From: Dyadobacter crusticola DSM 16708
GTDB taxonomy: Bacteria > Bacteroidota > Bacteroidia > Cytophagales > Spirosomataceae
Assembly: GCF_000701505.1 (NCBI RefSeq)
Contig: NZ_JNJB01000012.1
Location: forward strand, 186,001-250,000
DNA: 64,000 bases
Reading direction: 5' to 3'
The notes beneath the pieces were generated by a model. That model was given only the letters and a program-made list of their open reading frames with translations. It made no database searches and was not told the origin of the DNA. The translations under genes were made by a program, and so were the position numbers. Of this stretch, positions 8,808-17,421 are shown piece after piece. Every line of letters begins with the position of its first letter. Position 1 is the first letter of the stretch.

Positions 8808-8963
8808 TTATTTCTTGGGGCATTTCTTGCAGTGCTTTCCCTTCTTCTTATACTTCTCACAGCACTTTTTAAAGACGCACTCGGATTCTCCTATCACCGA
8901 TTTCATCCACACATCGCTTTGCTCCGAAAACATACTGCACTCATTTAATACAAAAACGCTCAT
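8808..8963 (-). CDS. very small Cys/Lys-rich protein
   Basis: A 51-codon frame from the ATG at 8963 to the TAA at 8808 encodes a protein whose C-terminal third is strikingly basic and Cys-rich: from residue 34 it reads CCEKYKKKGKHCKKCPKK, with Cys at 9, 29, 34, 35, 45 and 48. Such a biased, patterned tail is unlikely by chance. The Cys spacing (CC-x9-C-x2-C) could bind a metal or form disulfides. I recall similar tiny Lys/Cys-rich proteins in Cytophagales but no name or function. It stands alone between lptB (convergent) and the secreted protein gene. Confidence 0.6.
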   Translation of the reverse strand: MSVFVLNECSMFSEQSDVWMKSVIGESECVFKKCCEKYKKKGKHCKKCPKK

Positions 8964-9062
8964 CCTGTTGACAGTTATAACCCGGGCAAATGTAACAGCT
9001 ATTTAGAATGATTCAAATTTTTACCAAAATTATTTTGAACAAATCTAAATAGGTTCATTCGG

Positions 9063-9767
9063 CTACTTAATTTTCTCCCAGATCTCATGGATCGGTTTTC
9101 CTTCGCTGCTTTTTCCACTGTGGTCCCACCTGCCATTCTCGAGTTTAAAATCGAAGCTGAGTGAGGTACCAACGCGATTATTATCTTTTGAAAAGAATTG
9201 GATGTTTTCGGTGTATTTCCCGTTTTTAGCCGTGTAAGTACCACCACCTGTTGCATAAAAACCTTTGACACCCGGATCAATCGCAAACCACTGGAACCGG
9301 GTTGCCGACAATAGCTTCAACGTTTTACGGGTACCTTCCTGATGTATTTTAACAAGATCTCCCTGACCGCCGTTTGCCCGCTCGGTAATGTGCCAGGCAC
9401 CGGCCATAGGTACGTTCGCAGCGTTATCGACACGCATCCAAACCATTGCTTCTTCGTACTTCAATGTTAGAATATCGTCTTTGACTGTTACTGTGAACAC
9501 AATGGGAATCCCTATTTTAGAAGTATCCGCGGAATTGAATTCGGGCGTATAAGTCATTTGATCCCCGCTCATTGTGAACGGGCCGCCTTCGGTACGCTCA
9601 AAATATTTGTTACCTACACTGTAAGAGGCAATTACCATGTAATTGTCTGCAACAATCAGCGTCGACGCGCTGCCAGTAGGTTCCTGCGATTTCCATGCAC
9701 CTTTGGGTACCTGCGCGAAAGCAACTATTGACATCAGGACAAGAGTGGTTGTAAGTATGTGCTTCAT
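9063..9767 (-). CDS. secreted protein of unknown function
   Basis: This 234-residue protein begins with a clear signal peptide (residues 1-18, ending FAQ). The mature part appears to hold two similar halves, each opening with a GAW motif (KGAWKSQ at about 22 and AGAWHIT at about 122), suggesting a duplicated lipocalin-like beta domain of the sort seen in DUF4488-type Bacteroidota proteins. The fold is my inference and the family name is uncertain. It is monocistronic, between the tiny Cys-rich gene and recO. Confidence 0.75.
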   Translation of the reverse strand: MKHILTTTLVLMSIVAFAQVPKGAWKSQEPTGSASTLIVADNYMVIASYSVGNKYFERTEGGPFTMSGDQMTYTPEFNSADTSKIGIPIVFTVTVKDDILTLKYEEAMVWMRVDNAANVPMAGAWHITERANGGQGDLVKIHQEGTRKTLKLLSATRFQWFAIDPGVKGFYATGGGTYTAKNGKYTENIQFFSKDNNRVGTSLSFDFKLENGRWDHSGKSSEGKPIHEIWEKIK

Positions 9768-9839
9768 TATTAATCGGTTTTGGTAAGTACTATATACGTC
9801 ATCAAAATTATGCCAAACTCTGTGCCAATCGGCTGTAAG

Positions 9840-10535
9840 CTACCTCAGGATTTCTTTCAACACTTCAAGAGACTTGATTTCTCCCAACCCGTCTAAATGT
9901 ATTTTGTAAAAAAAGATAAGCTTTTCAAGAATTCTGAGCCGCCGGTTCCGATCCAGTACAATGCGCGTGCCAAAGTCTGAATACAATAGCTGCTCAGAAG
10001 CCGCATGCTCGACAGTATCAGCCGAATGCGGGTAATTATTTTCCTTTAATTCATTTTCCAGGTCTTCAATGGTCTCTATACCAAATCCCAGAAAAGATGC
10101 GAGCTGCAGGAGAAACTGAATGTGAAAATTTTCAAAGCTACCTTCCGCATTGTCGAGGTACAGTACCGCATTCTGTATAAAGTGGAACAGAAATTCATTG
10201 TGCTCCTCTTCTCGCAAAGTTTTTCCAAGAATTTCAGTAACAAATAGCGCGAGACTCGACTTGATCACGTCAAATGGAATACTATGAAACGGCGCATAGC
10301 ATTTCAGCTCCGACAACCTGTGAATGGTATCCTCTTTACTTTTATGATAAACCACCATATCCAGCAATGTAAGTGGCTGAAATAAAGCAATTCGGTTAGA
10401 CTTTGATTTCGAACTCCTCACCCCGTTCACAATGTAGGTCTGTATCCCAAATGCTTCCGTGTAGATCTTTGAGATAATGGAGGATTCCCGGTAGCGAATG
10501 TAGCTCAGCGCAATTCCTCGGGTTTTATGAAGCAT
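9840..10535 (-). CDS. recO: DNA repair protein RecO
   Basis: This encodes 231 residues matching RecO in length and layout: an N-terminal OB fold (ALSYIRYRESSIISKIYTE, then IVNGVRSSKSKSN) and a helical C-terminal domain. The N-terminal HKTRGIALSYIRY start is typical of Bacteroidota RecO. RecO works with RecR to load RecA on SSB-coated DNA. The zinc-binding cysteines found in some RecO proteins are not evident. It diverges from the PurF-like gene across about 300 bp. Confidence 0.9.
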   Translation of the reverse strand: MLHKTRGIALSYIRYRESSIISKIYTEAFGIQTYIVNGVRSSKSKSNRIALFQPLTLLDMVVYHKSKEDTIHRLSELKCYAPFHSIPFDVIKSSLALFVTEILGKTLREEEHNEFLFHFIQNAVLYLDNAEGSFENFHIQFLLQLASFLGFGIETIEDLENELKENNYPHSADTVEHAASEQLLYSDFGTRIVLDRNRRLRILEKLIFFYKIHLDGLGEIKSLEVLKEILR

Positions 10536-10831
10536 ACCAGATTCTTTTTGATCAAAAATACTTATCTTTCTGTTAGATAGGTTTTATTGCAACCTCAGCG
10601 ACGCTACCATATAATTATCCGCCGTTGTAATTGTGCTAAACCTGTCAGCCCTTTAGCAGAGACTTCAACTCTCTAAAAATCGCTGGAGTTTGAAATTTTT
10701 TGAGCTAAAGGATTTGTACCTTTGTAAGAAGTAGCGAACTAAACTACAGTTTAAATTCGTTCAAGTTAACATTAAGGTAATACGCTTTGCGTAGCTGCAA
10801 ACATTCATATTTGTAAAGCATTCCTCTTCCT
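10536..10831. other. divergent intergenic region recO/PurF-like
   Basis: The only feature I can support here is a -7 element TACCTTTG at 10717-10724 on the plus strand. It would give the PurF-like gene a leader of about 100 nt. I see no clear riboswitch fold by eye. Confidence 0.5.
10717..10724 (+). promoter_or_regulatory. putative -7 element for the PurF-like gene
   Basis: TACCTTTG matches TAnnTTTG. TTTG at 10689-10692 lies 24 bp upstream, longer than the usual 19-21 bp spacer, so the -33 assignment is weak. Confidence 0.42.
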
Positions 10832-12724
10832 ATGAGCGACGCCATTAAGCATGAGTGCGGCATAGCACTTATCCGTCTTAGAAAGCCCTATCAATACTAC
10901 ATCGACAAATACGAAACGCCCCTGTACGCAGTACACAAGCTTTCGGTGATGATGGAAAAACAGGTAAACCGGGGACAAGACGGAGCCGGAGTAGCCAACA
11001 TTAAAATCGAAGTACCGCCCGGGAAAAGATACATTAGCAGATACAGATCCGTAGAACCTCAGCCACTTACGGACATTTTCTCCAAAATCCACAAGAAATT
11101 TCGCAAAGGTCTTAAGAACCACAGAGACCGTTCCATGGATGCTAAATGGCTTCAGGAAAATCTTGCATTTACTGGGGAAGTGTGGCTTGGACATCTTCGC
11201 TACGGTACGCACGGCACCAATGAGGTTGAAAACTGTCATCCAATGCTTCGTCAGAGTAACTGGAGAAGCCGGAACCTGGTGATGGCGGGTAACTTCAACA
11301 TGACGAATGTGGACGAACTTTTTGGAAAACTGGTCTCACTGGGCCAGCATCCGAAAGAGAAAGTGGACACAGTAACCGTAATGGAGAAAATTGGACATTT
11401 TCTGGATGAAGAGAACCAGCGCGTGTTCGAAAGATTCAAGGGAATATATGAAAATCCGACACTTTCCGATGTGATTGAAGACAACATAGATCTTCAGCGC
11501 GTACTCTATCGCTCGTGCCGCGATTTTGACGGAGGTTATGCGATGTGCGGATTAACAGGCTATGGCGCTTCATTCGTGATCCGTGACCCTGCCGGTATTC
11601 GGCCCGCATTCTACTATGCTGACGATGAAGTTGTTGTAGTTGCTTCTGAAAAGCAGGCTATTAAAGCTGCATTCAATGTAGACTATGATCAGATTACAGA
11701 GATCACGCCAGGCTCTGCATTAATCGTCGATAAAAACGGAGAATATAACGAGTTTCCGATCCTGCCCCGTCTTGAAAAACGGTCGTGCAGCTTCGAGCGG
11801 ATTTATTTCTCAAGAGGAACTGATCCGGATATTTATTACGAGCGCAAGCAGCTGGGTAAATTGCTGATTCCGCAGATCCTGAAAGAGATCAATTACGATC
11901 TCGAAAACACCATTTTCTCCTACATTCCAAACACGGCTGAAACTGCATTCCTTGGAATGATTGAAGGTTTGGAAGAATATCTTGCGAAAAAGCGCAAGCA
12001 GGCGATTATGGAGGGAATTCTCTTCGAAGAAGACCTGGAAAAAGTACTCTCTTTCCGGCCGAGAATCGAAAAGCTGGTAACAAAAGATGTAAAATCAAGA
12101 ACTTTCATTACCGCCGACGCGCTGAGGGACGATATGGTATCCAGTGTTTACGATACAACTTTTGAGGTAGTTCGTAAGAATGTGGATACTGTCGTGATCA
12201 TCGACGACTCTATCGTACGTGGAACTACATTGGAAAAGAGCATATTAACAATGCTTGATAGGCTGAAACCAAAGAAAATCGTAGTGGCTTCGTCGGCACC
12301 GCAGATACGTTTCCCAGATTGCTACGGTATTGATATGTCGAAAATGAAAGATTTTGTCGCATTCCGTGCAGTTCTCAAGTTGCTGGAAGAGAGAGATCTC
12401 GAATACTTGCTGGAAGATGTTTACACACAAAGTGTAACGTCTATTGCGACCAAAAATCCGTATCATACCAACTTTGTAAAGGCACTTTATGAGCCATTTA
12501 CGGACGAGGAAATATCTCAGAAAATCGCAGAAAGCATTCGCCCGAAAGACCTGAACGCAGAGCTTTCCGTGGTTTTCCAAACAGTTGAAAACCTGCACAA
12601 AGCATGCCCTGATCACCTGGGAGACTGGTACTTTACCGGAAACTACCCCACTCAGGGAGGTAACAAGGTGGTAAACAAAGCATTCGCTAATTCTTACGAA
12701 GGAAAGCTGGAAAGAGCATACTAA
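10832..12724 (+). CDS. amidophosphoribosyltransferase family protein (PurF-like, long form)
   Basis: This 630-residue protein combines an N-terminal class II glutamine amidotransferase domain and a C-terminal phosphoribosyltransferase domain. The probable nucleophile is Cys9 (IKHECGIALI), which would need removal of an eight-residue propeptide; RGQDGAGVA near residue 50 replaces the usual PurF RGQESAG. The PRPP loop VIIDDSIVRGTT lies near 454-465. It is well over 100 residues longer than canonical PurF, largely through extra sequence in the glutaminase half and before the PRPP loop. The expected reaction is PRPP plus glutamine to phosphoribosylamine, the first purine step. It may be a second, lineage-specific form. 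Confidence 0.85.
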   Translation: MSDAIKHECGIALIRLRKPYQYYIDKYETPLYAVHKLSVMMEKQVNRGQDGAGVANIKIEVPPGKRYISRYRSVEPQPLTDIFSKIHKKFRKGLKNHRDRSMDAKWLQENLAFTGEVWLGHLRYGTHGTNEVENCHPMLRQSNWRSRNLVMAGNFNMTNVDELFGKLVSLGQHPKEKVDTVTVMEKIGHFLDEENQRVFERFKGIYENPTLSDVIEDNIDLQRVLYRSCRDFDGGYAMCGLTGYGASFVIRDPAGIRPAFYYADDEVVVVASEKQAIKAAFNVDYDQITEITPGSALIVDKNGEYNEFPILPRLEKRSCSFERIYFSRGTDPDIYYERKQLGKLLIPQILKEINYDLENTIFSYIPNTAETAFLGMIEGLEEYLAKKRKQAIMEGILFEEDLEKVLSFRPRIEKLVTKDVKSRTFITADALRDDMVSSVYDTTFEVVRKNVDTVVIIDDSIVRGTTLEKSILTMLDRLKPKKIVVASSAPQIRFPDCYGIDMSKMKDFVAFRAVLKLLEERDLEYLLEDVYTQSVTSIATKNPYHTNFVKALYEPFTDEEISQKIAESIRPKDLNAELSVVFQTVENLHKACPDHLGDWYFTGNYPTQGGNKVVNKAFANSYEGKLERAY

Positions 12725-12744
12725 TTCAGCAATACATTACAGAT

Positions 12745-12779
12745 AAGCCGCTCCGGAAACAGGGCGGCTTATTTTTTTT
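12745..12779 (+). terminator. rho-independent terminator after the PurF-like gene
   Basis: The stem AAGCCGC / GCGGCTT closes a loop of about 12 nt and is followed by A and a run of T. It lies 20 bp after the stop codon. Confidence 0.85.
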
Positions 12780-12826
12780 AAACGCTGCATTCGCCTAAAT
12801 TGCCGGCCAAAATAAACCTATAACCA

Positions 12827-13342
12827 ATGATGAAATTTAACCTGATCCGATCTGTAAAGATCAACTCTTTTCTGATTGCATTCCTGCTTGTGGGCACAAT
12901 CTCCCAGGCACAAACAACCACAGGAACTCTAAATGACCTTGCTTTTCTGGAAGGTCACTGGCTCGGCACTTACAATGGCGGCCCTATCGAAGCTTCGTGG
13001 ACTGCACCTGCCGGCAACAACATTATGGGCTATATCCGCATGATCAAGGACGATAAGCCTGCACTTTATGAAGTATTTGCATTTGAACAAGGCGAAAAAG
13101 GCCCAATTGCCAGAGTGAAACATTTCAAGCCAGGATTGATCGCGCTGGAAGAGAAGAATGTTTCAGATACTTACAACTTTATCGAAGCTAAAAAGAACCA
13201 GGCTTTGTTTGAGAAAGATGATGTGTCTGTCAGAATCATCTACGAAAGACGCTCACAAAATCAGCTGGTAATTCAAAGAGGAAAGATGGAGAACAATAAA
13301 TGGGAATTCGTCGACCTTTTTGTATTTAACCGCATCCCTTAA
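12827..13342 (+). CDS. secreted DUF6265-like protein
   Basis: This encodes 171 residues with an N-terminal signal peptide (about 1-28, ending SQA). The mature part starts LAFLEGHWLGTYNGGPIEAS and continues with MGYIRMIKDDKP and YEVFAFEQ, a beta-rich pattern I associate with DUF6265 proteins, which have a lipocalin-like layout and no established activity. It is a single gene ended by the shared hairpin at 13361-13397. Confidence 0.78.
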   Translation: MMKFNLIRSVKINSFLIAFLLVGTISQAQTTTGTLNDLAFLEGHWLGTYNGGPIEASWTAPAGNNIMGYIRMIKDDKPALYEVFAFEQGEKGPIARVKHFKPGLIALEEKNVSDTYNFIEAKKNQALFEKDDVSVRIIYERRSQNQLVIQRGKMENNKWEFVDLFVFNRIP

Positions 13343-13360
13343 CTTGTAATACCTCCGGAG

Positions 13361-13397
13361 AAAAGGTGATAGTTGCCAGGCAGCTGTCACCTTTTTT
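13361..13397. terminator. bidirectional terminator
   Basis: AAAAGGTGA and TCACCTTTT form a perfect 9-bp stem around an inner region that can pair partly (AG/CT). T runs follow on both strands. It separates the convergent DUF6265-like and DMT-transporter genes. Confidence 0.8.
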
Positions 13398-13863
13398 AGT
13401 TTTTAATAATCAGATAAACTCCCGCGACTAATAAAACAGCTCCCAGGATTCTTGGCAATGAAATCTGGTGAACAGCAAAACCCTGCAAACCAAAATGGTC
13501 AATTGCCATCACAGCCGCCATTTGTCCCGCCACTACCAGGCAGATCATATTTGCTGAACCAATGTGACGAATGATCATTATTACCGTCAACACATAAAAA
13601 GCGCCTAATACGCCACCCATAAACCGTGTCCACGGCACTTGTTTAATCTCGCCGATCGACGGAACGGGATTTTGATTAAAACAGGCATAAGCAATTAACA
13701 GAACTATCAAGCCCACCAAGAACGATACAATAGCCGCCAGGATCGGATTGTTGATAGACTCGCGAAGCTGCACATTGACGCCCGATTGTACAGCATTCGA
13801 AATGCCGATCAGGAATGCCAGGACCAGAAAAATCCAGTTCATTTTCGAGATTTTGATAAACAT
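13396..13863 (-). CDS. DMT-family transporter (DUF606/YdcZ type)
   Basis: This 155-residue protein is almost wholly hydrophobic, with five predicted helices. It begins MNWIFLVLAFLIGISNAVQSGVN a few residues in (a second in-frame Met at residue 8 is a possible start) and contains PWTRFMGGVLGAFYV, typical of the short DUF606 branch of the drug/metabolite transporter superfamily, which acts as a dimer. The substrate is unknown. It lies 18 bp after nuoK in the same direction, so it may be read through from the nuo genes, though its role is probably separate. Confidence 0.85.
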   Translation of the reverse strand: MFIKISKMNWIFLVLAFLIGISNAVQSGVNVQLRESINNPILAAIVSFLVGLIVLLIAYACFNQNPVPSIGEIKQVPWTRFMGGVLGAFYVLTVIMIIRHIGSANMICLVVAGQMAAVMAIDHFGLQGFAVHQISLPRILGAVLLVAGVYLIIKN

Positions 13864-13881
13864 ATTAGGAAGCCCGCCACT

Positions 13882-14193
13882 TTATTGTTGCAGCTCATTA
13901 AGATCATCGGGATCAACGGTTTTGAAGTGACCGTACACACGCAAAATAATCGCGAGTGCTACTGTAACCTCTGCGGCAGCAACCACCATGACGAACAATG
14001 CAAACAATTGTCCGCTTAATCGCTCCCCGTCATACCTGCTAAATGCAACCAAATTGACATTCACTGCATTGAGCATTAACTCGATGCCCAGGAGCATTCC
14101 GATAAAATGGCGTTTGGTAACAGCAATGCCTAATCCCACTGAAAACAATATCGCGCCAACTATCAGGTAATGGTAAATCGTAATGGAAGTCAT
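13882..14193 (-). CDS. nuoK: NADH-quinone oxidoreductase subunit K
   Basis: This encodes 103 residues with three membrane helices, including the conserved MLLGIELMLNAVNVNLVAF segment with the buried Glu needed for proton transfer and VVAAAEVTVALAI with the second acidic residue. It overlaps the nuoJ stop by 4 bp (ATGA), giving translational coupling. NuoK is a core membrane-arm subunit of respiratory complex I. Confidence 0.96.
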   Translation of the reverse strand: MTSITIYHYLIVGAILFSVGLGIAVTKRHFIGMLLGIELMLNAVNVNLVAFSRYDGERLSGQLFALFVMVVAAAEVTVALAIILRVYGHFKTVDPDDLNELQQ

Positions 14194-14711
14194 TTGGCAG
14201 GATTTCGGTTCATAGCGAGGTAGGCGGCGCCCACAAGCGCTACCAGCAGCAAAATAGCCGTAATTTCAAAAGGTAACAAATGGCTCGTCATCAATTCAAC
14301 TCCGATCGTCTTGATAGTGGATCGGTTTTCAACCGCTTCGCCGGCCATTCTGAAGTTCGCTGAGAAGATTATTCTGAGTAATACCAATCCGATACCGACA
14401 CTTGCTGTTATCCCCGCGAGCTTGCGTGTAATCGGTACCTCAACACGATTGTGCCTGGTAGGATCGCTGTTCTTGACAGCCTTTTGCGTAAGCATGATAC
14501 CAAAAATAATCAGTACCAAAATCCCTCCCACATAAATCATAATCTGAGACACACCTAGAAAATCGGCACCTGCAAGAATGAACAATGCACCTACTCCCAG
14601 AAATGCCAGAAAAAGCGCAAATGCACCATAAATCAGATTTCTCGAAAAAAGAATAAAGAGCGCGGCCAAAATCGCGATGAGGGAAAAGCCGTAAAATGCT
14701 GCTGCTTCCAT
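14190..14711 (-). CDS. nuoJ: NADH-quinone oxidoreductase subunit J
   Basis: This 173-residue subunit has five predicted membrane helices and the NuoJ signatures YGAFALFLAFLGVGALFI and the unusual pi-bulge region ADFLGVSQIMIYVGGILVLI. It lies between nuoI and nuoK in the standard complex I order. nuoL is not downstream; the complex I genes are therefore split in this genome. Confidence 0.95.
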   Translation of the reverse strand: MEAAAFYGFSLIAILAALFILFSRNLIYGAFALFLAFLGVGALFILAGADFLGVSQIMIYVGGILVLIIFGIMLTQKAVKNSDPTRHNRVEVPITRKLAGITASVGIGLVLLRIIFSANFRMAGEAVENRSTIKTIGVELMTSHLLPFEITAILLLVALVGAAYLAMNRNPAK

Positions 14712-14738
14712 ATTGTTATCAAATTAAATCACAAGCAC

Positions 14739-16043
14739 CTACTCTTTTGGCGGCTTCGGCTTCATTGTTGGTCTGAATGCAGGCTTGGCTGGCGCAGGAG
14801 TTTCCGCCGGCTCATCTGCCGCAGCTTTCGGCTTCATTGTTGGTTTGAATGCAGGCTTAGCAGGTGTAGCTTCGGTCGGTGTTTCTGAAACTGGCTTTTC
14901 CACATGCTCGTCAGCAACAGCTTTCGGCTTCATTGTTGGTTTGAATGCAGGCTTAGCCGGTGCAGGCGCCTCTGCCGCCGTTTCCGTAACCGGCTTTTCC
15001 GCATTCTCATCTGCCGCAACTTTCGGCTTCATTGTTGGTTTGAATGCAGGCTTAGCCGGTGCAGGCGCCTCTGCGGCCGTTTCCGTAACCGGCTTTTCCG
15101 CATGCTCATCTGCCGCAGCTTTCGGCTTCATCGTTGGTCTGAATGCAGGCTTTGCAGGTGCAGGCGCTTCGGTCGGTGTTTCTGAAACTGGCTTTTCCGC
15201 ATGCTCGTCAGGAACAGCTTTCGGCTTCAATGTTGGGCGAAAAACTAGTTTTGGCGCTTGTGGTGCGTCAGGCTCAACAGCTGTATTTTCACTGATAATA
15301 GCACTATCAACAGGCTTTTTAGGTTTGAAAACCGGTCGTGCTGGCTTTGGCTCTTCCGCATTTGTTTCCGTTTGTACCGGCTTTTCTTCAACCTGTGATT
15401 TAGGCTTGATAGTAGGTTTGAATGCTGGGCGTGGCGCTGTCGGCTCTGTCTGCTGCTTGGCTTCCACAGGCTTGGCAGCAGCTTTTGCAGCTTCCTTTTC
15501 CTTTTGAAATTGTTCCAAAAGCGCCCGTTTCTCATCGGCCTGCTCAGGTGTAAGATTGGAATAATTGTAAACCATATCCCGCACATCAAACTCACTATAA
15601 TCAAACGTTTTAGTCATTGTGAGACATTCCGTGGGGCAAACCGTCGTGCAAAGGCCGCAGTAGCAGCATTTAGCCATATCAATGTCAAACTTGGCAGCAT
15701 ACAACCGGATCGGCGATCCGTCCGAAGCGCGCCCAACCTCCTCAATTGCCCGGATAGGCTCAATTTCAATGCAATCCACCGGACATACTTTCACGCATTT
15801 ATCACAGACAATGCAATCGTCTATTTCATTGTGAAGCCGGTAGCGCCCATTATCGGGAATAGGAATAGTTTCGAGCGGATATTGGATGGTAACCATTCCG
15901 TCCTGCTGTGAATAAAAATCACCAGAACGGATATCCACCTGCTTCCTCCTATTTCTCGCCCCCCACAAATGCCGGAGCGTCAGCCGCAATCCCGTCATTG
16001 TGGTGGTAATTCCTTCTGATATATTTTTAAAGTAAGTCGACAA
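14739..16043 (-). CDS. nuoI: NADH-quinone oxidoreductase subunit I with long repeat tail
   Basis: The first ~165 residues are a normal NuoI: membrane-associated N-terminus and two 4Fe-4S motifs, CIVCDKCVKVCP and CCYCGLCTTVCP, that pass electrons towards quinone in complex I. Total length is 434, about 250 residues more than usual. The extra part (about 185-434) is a Pro/Ala/Lys/Glu-rich low-complexity tail made of repeats of about 24-35 residues with the core [KR]PxF[KR]PTxKPK, at least seven times; the last ones are nearly identical in DNA. It is probably disordered. It is the first gene of nuoI-nuoJ-nuoK, 27 bp before nuoJ. Confidence 0.93.
   Translation of the reverse strand: MSTYFKNISEGITTTMTGLRLTLRHLWGARNRRKQVDIRSGDFYSQQDGMVTIQYPLETIPIPDNGRYRLHNEIDDCIVCDKCVKVCPVDCIEIEPIRAIEEVGRASDGSPIRLYAAKFDIDMAKCCYCGLCTTVCPTECLTMTKTFDYSEFDVRDMVYNYSNLTPEQADEKRALLEQFQKEKEAAKAAAKPVEAKQQTEPTAPRPAFKPTIKPKSQVEEKPVQTETNAEEPKPARPVFKPKKPVDSAIISENTAVEPDAPQAPKLVFRPTLKPKAVPDEHAEKPVSETPTEAPAPAKPAFRPTMKPKAAADEHAEKPVTETAAEAPAPAKPAFKPTMKPKVAADENAEKPVTETAAEAPAPAKPAFKPTMKPKAVADEHVEKPVSETPTEATPAKPAFKPTMKPKAAADEPAETPAPAKPAFRPTMKPKPPKE
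14745..15440 (-). repeat. in-frame tandem repeat encoding the NuoI tail
   Basis: DNA repeats of roughly 72-105 bp, in frame, encode the [KR]PxF[KR]PTxKPK units of NuoI. Units between about 14830 and 15190 are close to identical at the DNA level, so copy number probably changes by slippage or unequal exchange. The outer units (15240-15440) are more diverged. Confidence 0.85.
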
Positions 16044-16076
16044 GTCGTTTTTGATTATTGGGATTATACCCTATTG

Positions 16077-16084
16077 CAAAGATA
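16077..16084 (-). promoter_or_regulatory. putative -7 element for nuoIJK
   Basis: On the minus strand this is TATCTTTG, a full TAnnTTTG match, 34 bp upstream of the nuoI start. No clear -33 TTTG is seen. It supports nuoI as the first gene of its transcript. Confidence 0.45.
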
Positions 16085-16174
16085 GAGTAAGTGAATGAAA
16101 ACAGACCTTTATAAAACTTGCGGATCACGATTTCAGTTCATTCATTTTCCTGTAAACTTCGTCTTTACAGACAT

Positions 16175-17419
16175 TTATCTAAGATTTAAATGCAGGGTTT
16201 TTTGAATAACCAACAGGTACCTATCAGCTAATTGTTTCCTGTCGAAATGCTCTTTGGCGTATAAATAGCCATTGTTTCCCTGCTGCTTAGCAAATTCCGG
16301 TTTTTTGAGATACAAATGCACCTTCGCTGCCAGATCTTCGGGATGCTCAGGTTCAGCGAATGTACCTGCTCCGGCTTGCTCCACCAGTTCCCTCGATATC
16401 CCATCGATAGCGATTAACACCGGCTTTTTACAAGCGAAATAATCGAATGTTTTGTTACTGTAAACGGTCTTGAAAATCTCCGCCTGCTTCAACACCGACA
16501 AGCCCGCATCTGCCGCAAGAATGTACTTAAACACTTCACTTTTTGGTACTTGCGGAATGAAGGTTACATTCTTTAATTCTCTTTTTTGGACCTCATTCAC
16601 CAGCATCTGTTTTTCAGCGCCGTCACCTACCAATACGAAATGGGCGCGGGTATCGGCGAGCAACTCCGCCGCTTCAATGATTTGCGTCAGGCAATTCGCC
16701 ACACCATGAGCACCGACGTAAACCAGCACAAAAGCATCTTTAAGCCCCAATTGTTGCCTGAACGCATCTTTGTCAAAGTTGAGGTTAATTTTTTCCGACA
16801 ATGCAAAGTCAGCCGCATTTGGAATAAAACATATTTTCTCCTTGTCTACATGCTTTTGATAAATTAAAACCTCCCGGAATGCGGGCGTAAGTACGTTGAT
16901 CATCTGCGCCTTTCTGTACAAAAAACTTTCAAACCAATATGAAAAGCGGATCAACCATTTGCTTGTCAAAAGACCGGTATCTATCGCCGATTCCGGCCAC
17001 AAATCCCTTACTTCCATTAAAAAAGGGATGCGCTTCAAGCAGGCGAGCAGCCAGCCCGAAAACCCGATGAAAAGCGGCGGAGATGTTACCAATACTGCAT
17101 CGTATCGTTCTCTCGCGTAAAAAATCCCGGCGAAAATTGCCGATAATACAAACGAGAAATAACCCATCAACCTGCCGGAGAAGCCCTTATGATACTTTTC
17201 AGAAACATAACAACGAAGTACCCGCACACCTGCCGCATTGGTTGTATCTGTAAACCAATTTGCTCGCGAAGTACTTCCTGAACTCATATAATGCACATTG
17301 CCGGCCAGTACTGTCACCCGGTGGCCTTGCTCAATCCAGATCCTGCTCATTTCATTCCACCTCGATCCGCCACCTTCGTTGTCTCTTAGAAAAAACTGGT
17401 GTATCAATAGAATGTGCAT
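16175..17419 (-). CDS. family 4 glycosyltransferase (WbuB-like)
   Basis: This 414-residue protein has the two-domain GT-B fold. The N-terminal acceptor domain starts HILLIHQFFLRDNEGGGSRW, a start characteristic of WbuB-type transferases; the C-terminal GT4 domain has FVLVYVGAHG, HFVLVGDGAEK and the sugar-nucleotide-binding Glu region. Such enzymes add N-acetylhexosamine residues to lipid-linked surface polysaccharide. It lies 2 bp after the heparinase-like gene and forms a three-gene operon with it and the bi-domain dehydrogenase. Confidence 0.87.
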   Translation of the reverse strand: MHILLIHQFFLRDNEGGGSRWNEMSRIWIEQGHRVTVLAGNVHYMSSGSTSRANWFTDTTNAAGVRVLRCYVSEKYHKGFSGRLMGYFSFVLSAIFAGIFYARERYDAVLVTSPPLFIGFSGWLLACLKRIPFLMEVRDLWPESAIDTGLLTSKWLIRFSYWFESFLYRKAQMINVLTPAFREVLIYQKHVDKEKICFIPNAADFALSEKINLNFDKDAFRQQLGLKDAFVLVYVGAHGVANCLTQIIEAAELLADTRAHFVLVGDGAEKQMLVNEVQKRELKNVTFIPQVPKSEVFKYILAADAGLSVLKQAEIFKTVYSNKTFDYFACKKPVLIAIDGISRELVEQAGAGTFAEPEHPEDLAAKVHLYLKKPEFAKQQGNNGYLYAKEHFDRKQLADRYLLVIQKTLHLNLR

Positions 17420-17421
17420 GG

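Noticed and set aside
8815..9006. Plus-strand frame over the Cys/Lys-rich gene
   Set aside because: Its product is a Phe/Ser-rich mirror; the minus frame has the patterned Cys tail.
14785..15507. Long plus-strand frame opposite the NuoI tail
   Set aside because: It arises from the repeat region read on the other strand; the product is a low-complexity Gly/Ala/Ser repeat, and the minus frame continues the NuoI core.
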